This document shows, piece after piece, positions 5,374 to 6,484 of a stretch of DNA of 6,484 nt; within the stretch, counting starts at the first letter, position 1, and each line of letters begins with the position of its first letter. Under the pieces are notes generated by a model, which was given only the letters and a program-made list of their open reading frames with translations, made no database searches and had not been told where the DNA came from. The DNA is from JAQVSH01 sp964451605 (lineage in GTDB: Bacteria > Bacteroidota > Bacteroidia > Bacteroidales > UBA4181). Where the stretch lies: positions 1 to 6,484 of the forward strand of contig CAYVJA010000103.1 in NCBI GenBank assembly GCA_964451605.1. The letters run 5' to 3'. The translations under genes were made by a program, and so were the position numbers.

Positions 5374-6484
5374 ATGAACAACCATGATATAAAACCATCA
5401 GAAATCTCCGAGATTCTGCGCCAGCAGCTTGCAAAGATAGATACGACGCCTCAGTTCGAAGAGGTGGGCAGGGTACTTACTGTGGGCGACGGCATTGCCC
5501 GTGTGTACGGTCTTACCCAGGCCTTCTCGAACGAACTGGTTGAATTTTCCTCCGGCACGCAGGGAATTGTACTCAATCTGGAACAGGAAGATGTAGGGGT
5601 GGTATTGCTGGGCTCGGCGGCTCAGATAAAAGAGGGCGATGTGGTTCGCCGCACCCATAAAATCTTATCGATTCCTGCAGGCGATGGCCTTTTGGGAAGA
5701 GTTGTGAACACACTTGGAAAGCCCCTCGACGGCAAAGGTGCCTTTTCAGGTACCCTCTATGAGATGCCCCTCGAACGGAAGGCACCCGGAGTACTCTTCC
5801 GGCAACCTGTTAACGAACCTCTCCAAACCGGTATTATGGCTATCGATGCCATGATTCCTATTGGACGCGGACAACGGGAATTAATTATCGGCGACCGTCA
5901 AACCGGGAAAACGAGTCTGGCAATCGACACCATTCTGAACCAAAAACCGCTTTACGATGCCGGGAAACCTGTCTACTGCATCTATGTGGCCATCGGAAAG
6001 AAAGGAAGTACTGTCTCTGATATTGCCGAGAAACTCTCGAAACTGGGAGCCATGCCTTACACCGTGATTGTATCGGCAACCGCCTCCGATCCGGCAGCCC
6101 TTCAATTTTACGCTGCCTTTGCAGGTGCCGCTATCGGTGAATACTTTCGCGATACCGGCCGATCGGCTCTGGTCATTTTCGACGACCTTTCGAAGCAGGC
6201 TGTCAGCTACCGCGAAGTGTCGCTGCTTCTGCGCCGGCCGCCGGGACGTGAAGCCTATCCGGGCGATATCTTCTATTTACACTCACGATTGCTGGAAAGG
6301 GCGGCCAAAATCATTAACAATGATGTGATTGCCGCCGAAATGAACGATGTGCCGGAGTCACTCAAAGGGCTTGTCAAAGGGGGTGGTTCGCTCACTGCTC
6401 TGCCGATTATCGAAACCCAGGCAGGCGACGTCTCGGCCTATATCCCCACCAATGTTATCTCTATTACCGACGGGCAGATCTATC
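5374..6484 (+). CDS. atpA: F1F0 ATP synthase subunit alpha (3' end outside window)
   Basis: Subunit alpha forms the catalytic head with beta and holds non-catalytic nucleotide sites. 370 complete codons are present with no stop; a full alpha is usually 500-530 residues, so about 150 are missing. Visible landmarks: N-terminal ISEILRQQL (11-19), beta-barrel domain with VGDGIARVYGL (37-47), the Walker A loop GDRQTGKT (173-180), the FDDLSKQAVSYRE and LLLRRPPGREAYPGD stretches (about 270-297), and GSLTALPIIETQAGDVSAYIP before the cut. Between LLERAA and GSLTALP it has about seven more residues than E. coli (EMNDVPESLKGLVKGG), an insertion I recall in Bacteroidota alphas. The arginine-finger region (SRVGG) lies past the window edge. 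The ATG at 5374 follows atpH by 4 nt. Confidence 0.97.
   Translation, partial: MNNHDIKPSEISEILRQQLAKIDTTPQFEEVGRVLTVGDGIARVYGLTQAFSNELVEFSSGTQGIVLNLEQEDVGVVLLGSAAQIKEGDVVRRTHKILSIPAGDGLLGRVVNTLGKPLDGKGAFSGTLYEMPLERKAPGVLFRQPVNEPLQTGIMAIDAMIPIGRGQRELIIGDRQTGKTSLAIDTILNQKPLYDAGKPVYCIYVAIGKKGSTVSDIAEKLSKLGAMPYTVIVSATASDPAALQFYAAFAGAAIGEYFRDTGRSALVIFDDLSKQAVSYREVSLLLRRPPGREAYPGDIFYLHSRLLERAAKIINNDVIAAEMNDVPESLKGLVKGGGSLTALPIIETQAGDVSAYIPTNVISITDGQIY

Overview
The window looks like chromosomal core DNA from a member of the Bacteroidota, most likely order Bacteroidales. Three things point there. Two divergent promoters match the phylum's unusual consensus (TTTG-like box, about 20 nt, TAnnTTTG). Most start codons lack a clear Shine-Dalgarno sequence. 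The gene order bactofilin, small membrane protein, then F0 genes, next to purD and a DUF6427-like membrane protein, is a neighbourhood I associate with this phylum. Base composition looks even, near 50% GC by eye, and I see no insertion sequence, CRISPR array, RNA gene or other sign of recent transfer.

Left part, minus strand (1-1956): purD, the glycinamide ribonucleotide synthetase of purine biosynthesis, is followed after only 3 nt by a polytopic membrane protein gene resembling DUF6427. That gene appears broken. Its frame closes at position 130, but a second frame, open from 193 to the window edge, continues the protein. One base added to the five-A run at 188-192 would join the two.

Middle (1957-2128): a compact 172-bp divergent control region. 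Each direction has its own promoter, both with the same -7 octamer TACCTTTG and the same 20-nt spacer. A perfect 10-bp palindrome sits at the predicted purD transcription start.

Right part, plus strand (2129-6484): a tightly packed operon of a bactofilin, a four-helix membrane protein in the AtpI position, atpB (a), atpE (c), atpF (b), atpH (delta) and the first 370 codons of atpA (alpha), which runs off the right edge. Stop and start codons overlap at the first three junctions taken as bactofilin/membrane protein, membrane protein/atpB, and atpF/atpH. Short spacers remain around atpE (13 and 24 nt) and before atpA (4 nt). The products build the membrane rotor and stator of F1F0 ATP synthase and the start of its catalytic head. 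No beta (atpD) or epsilon (atpC) gene lies upstream, so those must be elsewhere.

I found no clearly new system. The points most worth a second look are the bactofilin and membrane gene coupled to F0, the frameshifted membrane protein, the c subunit whose helix-1 glycine repeat is largely replaced, and the divergent promoter with its palindrome.
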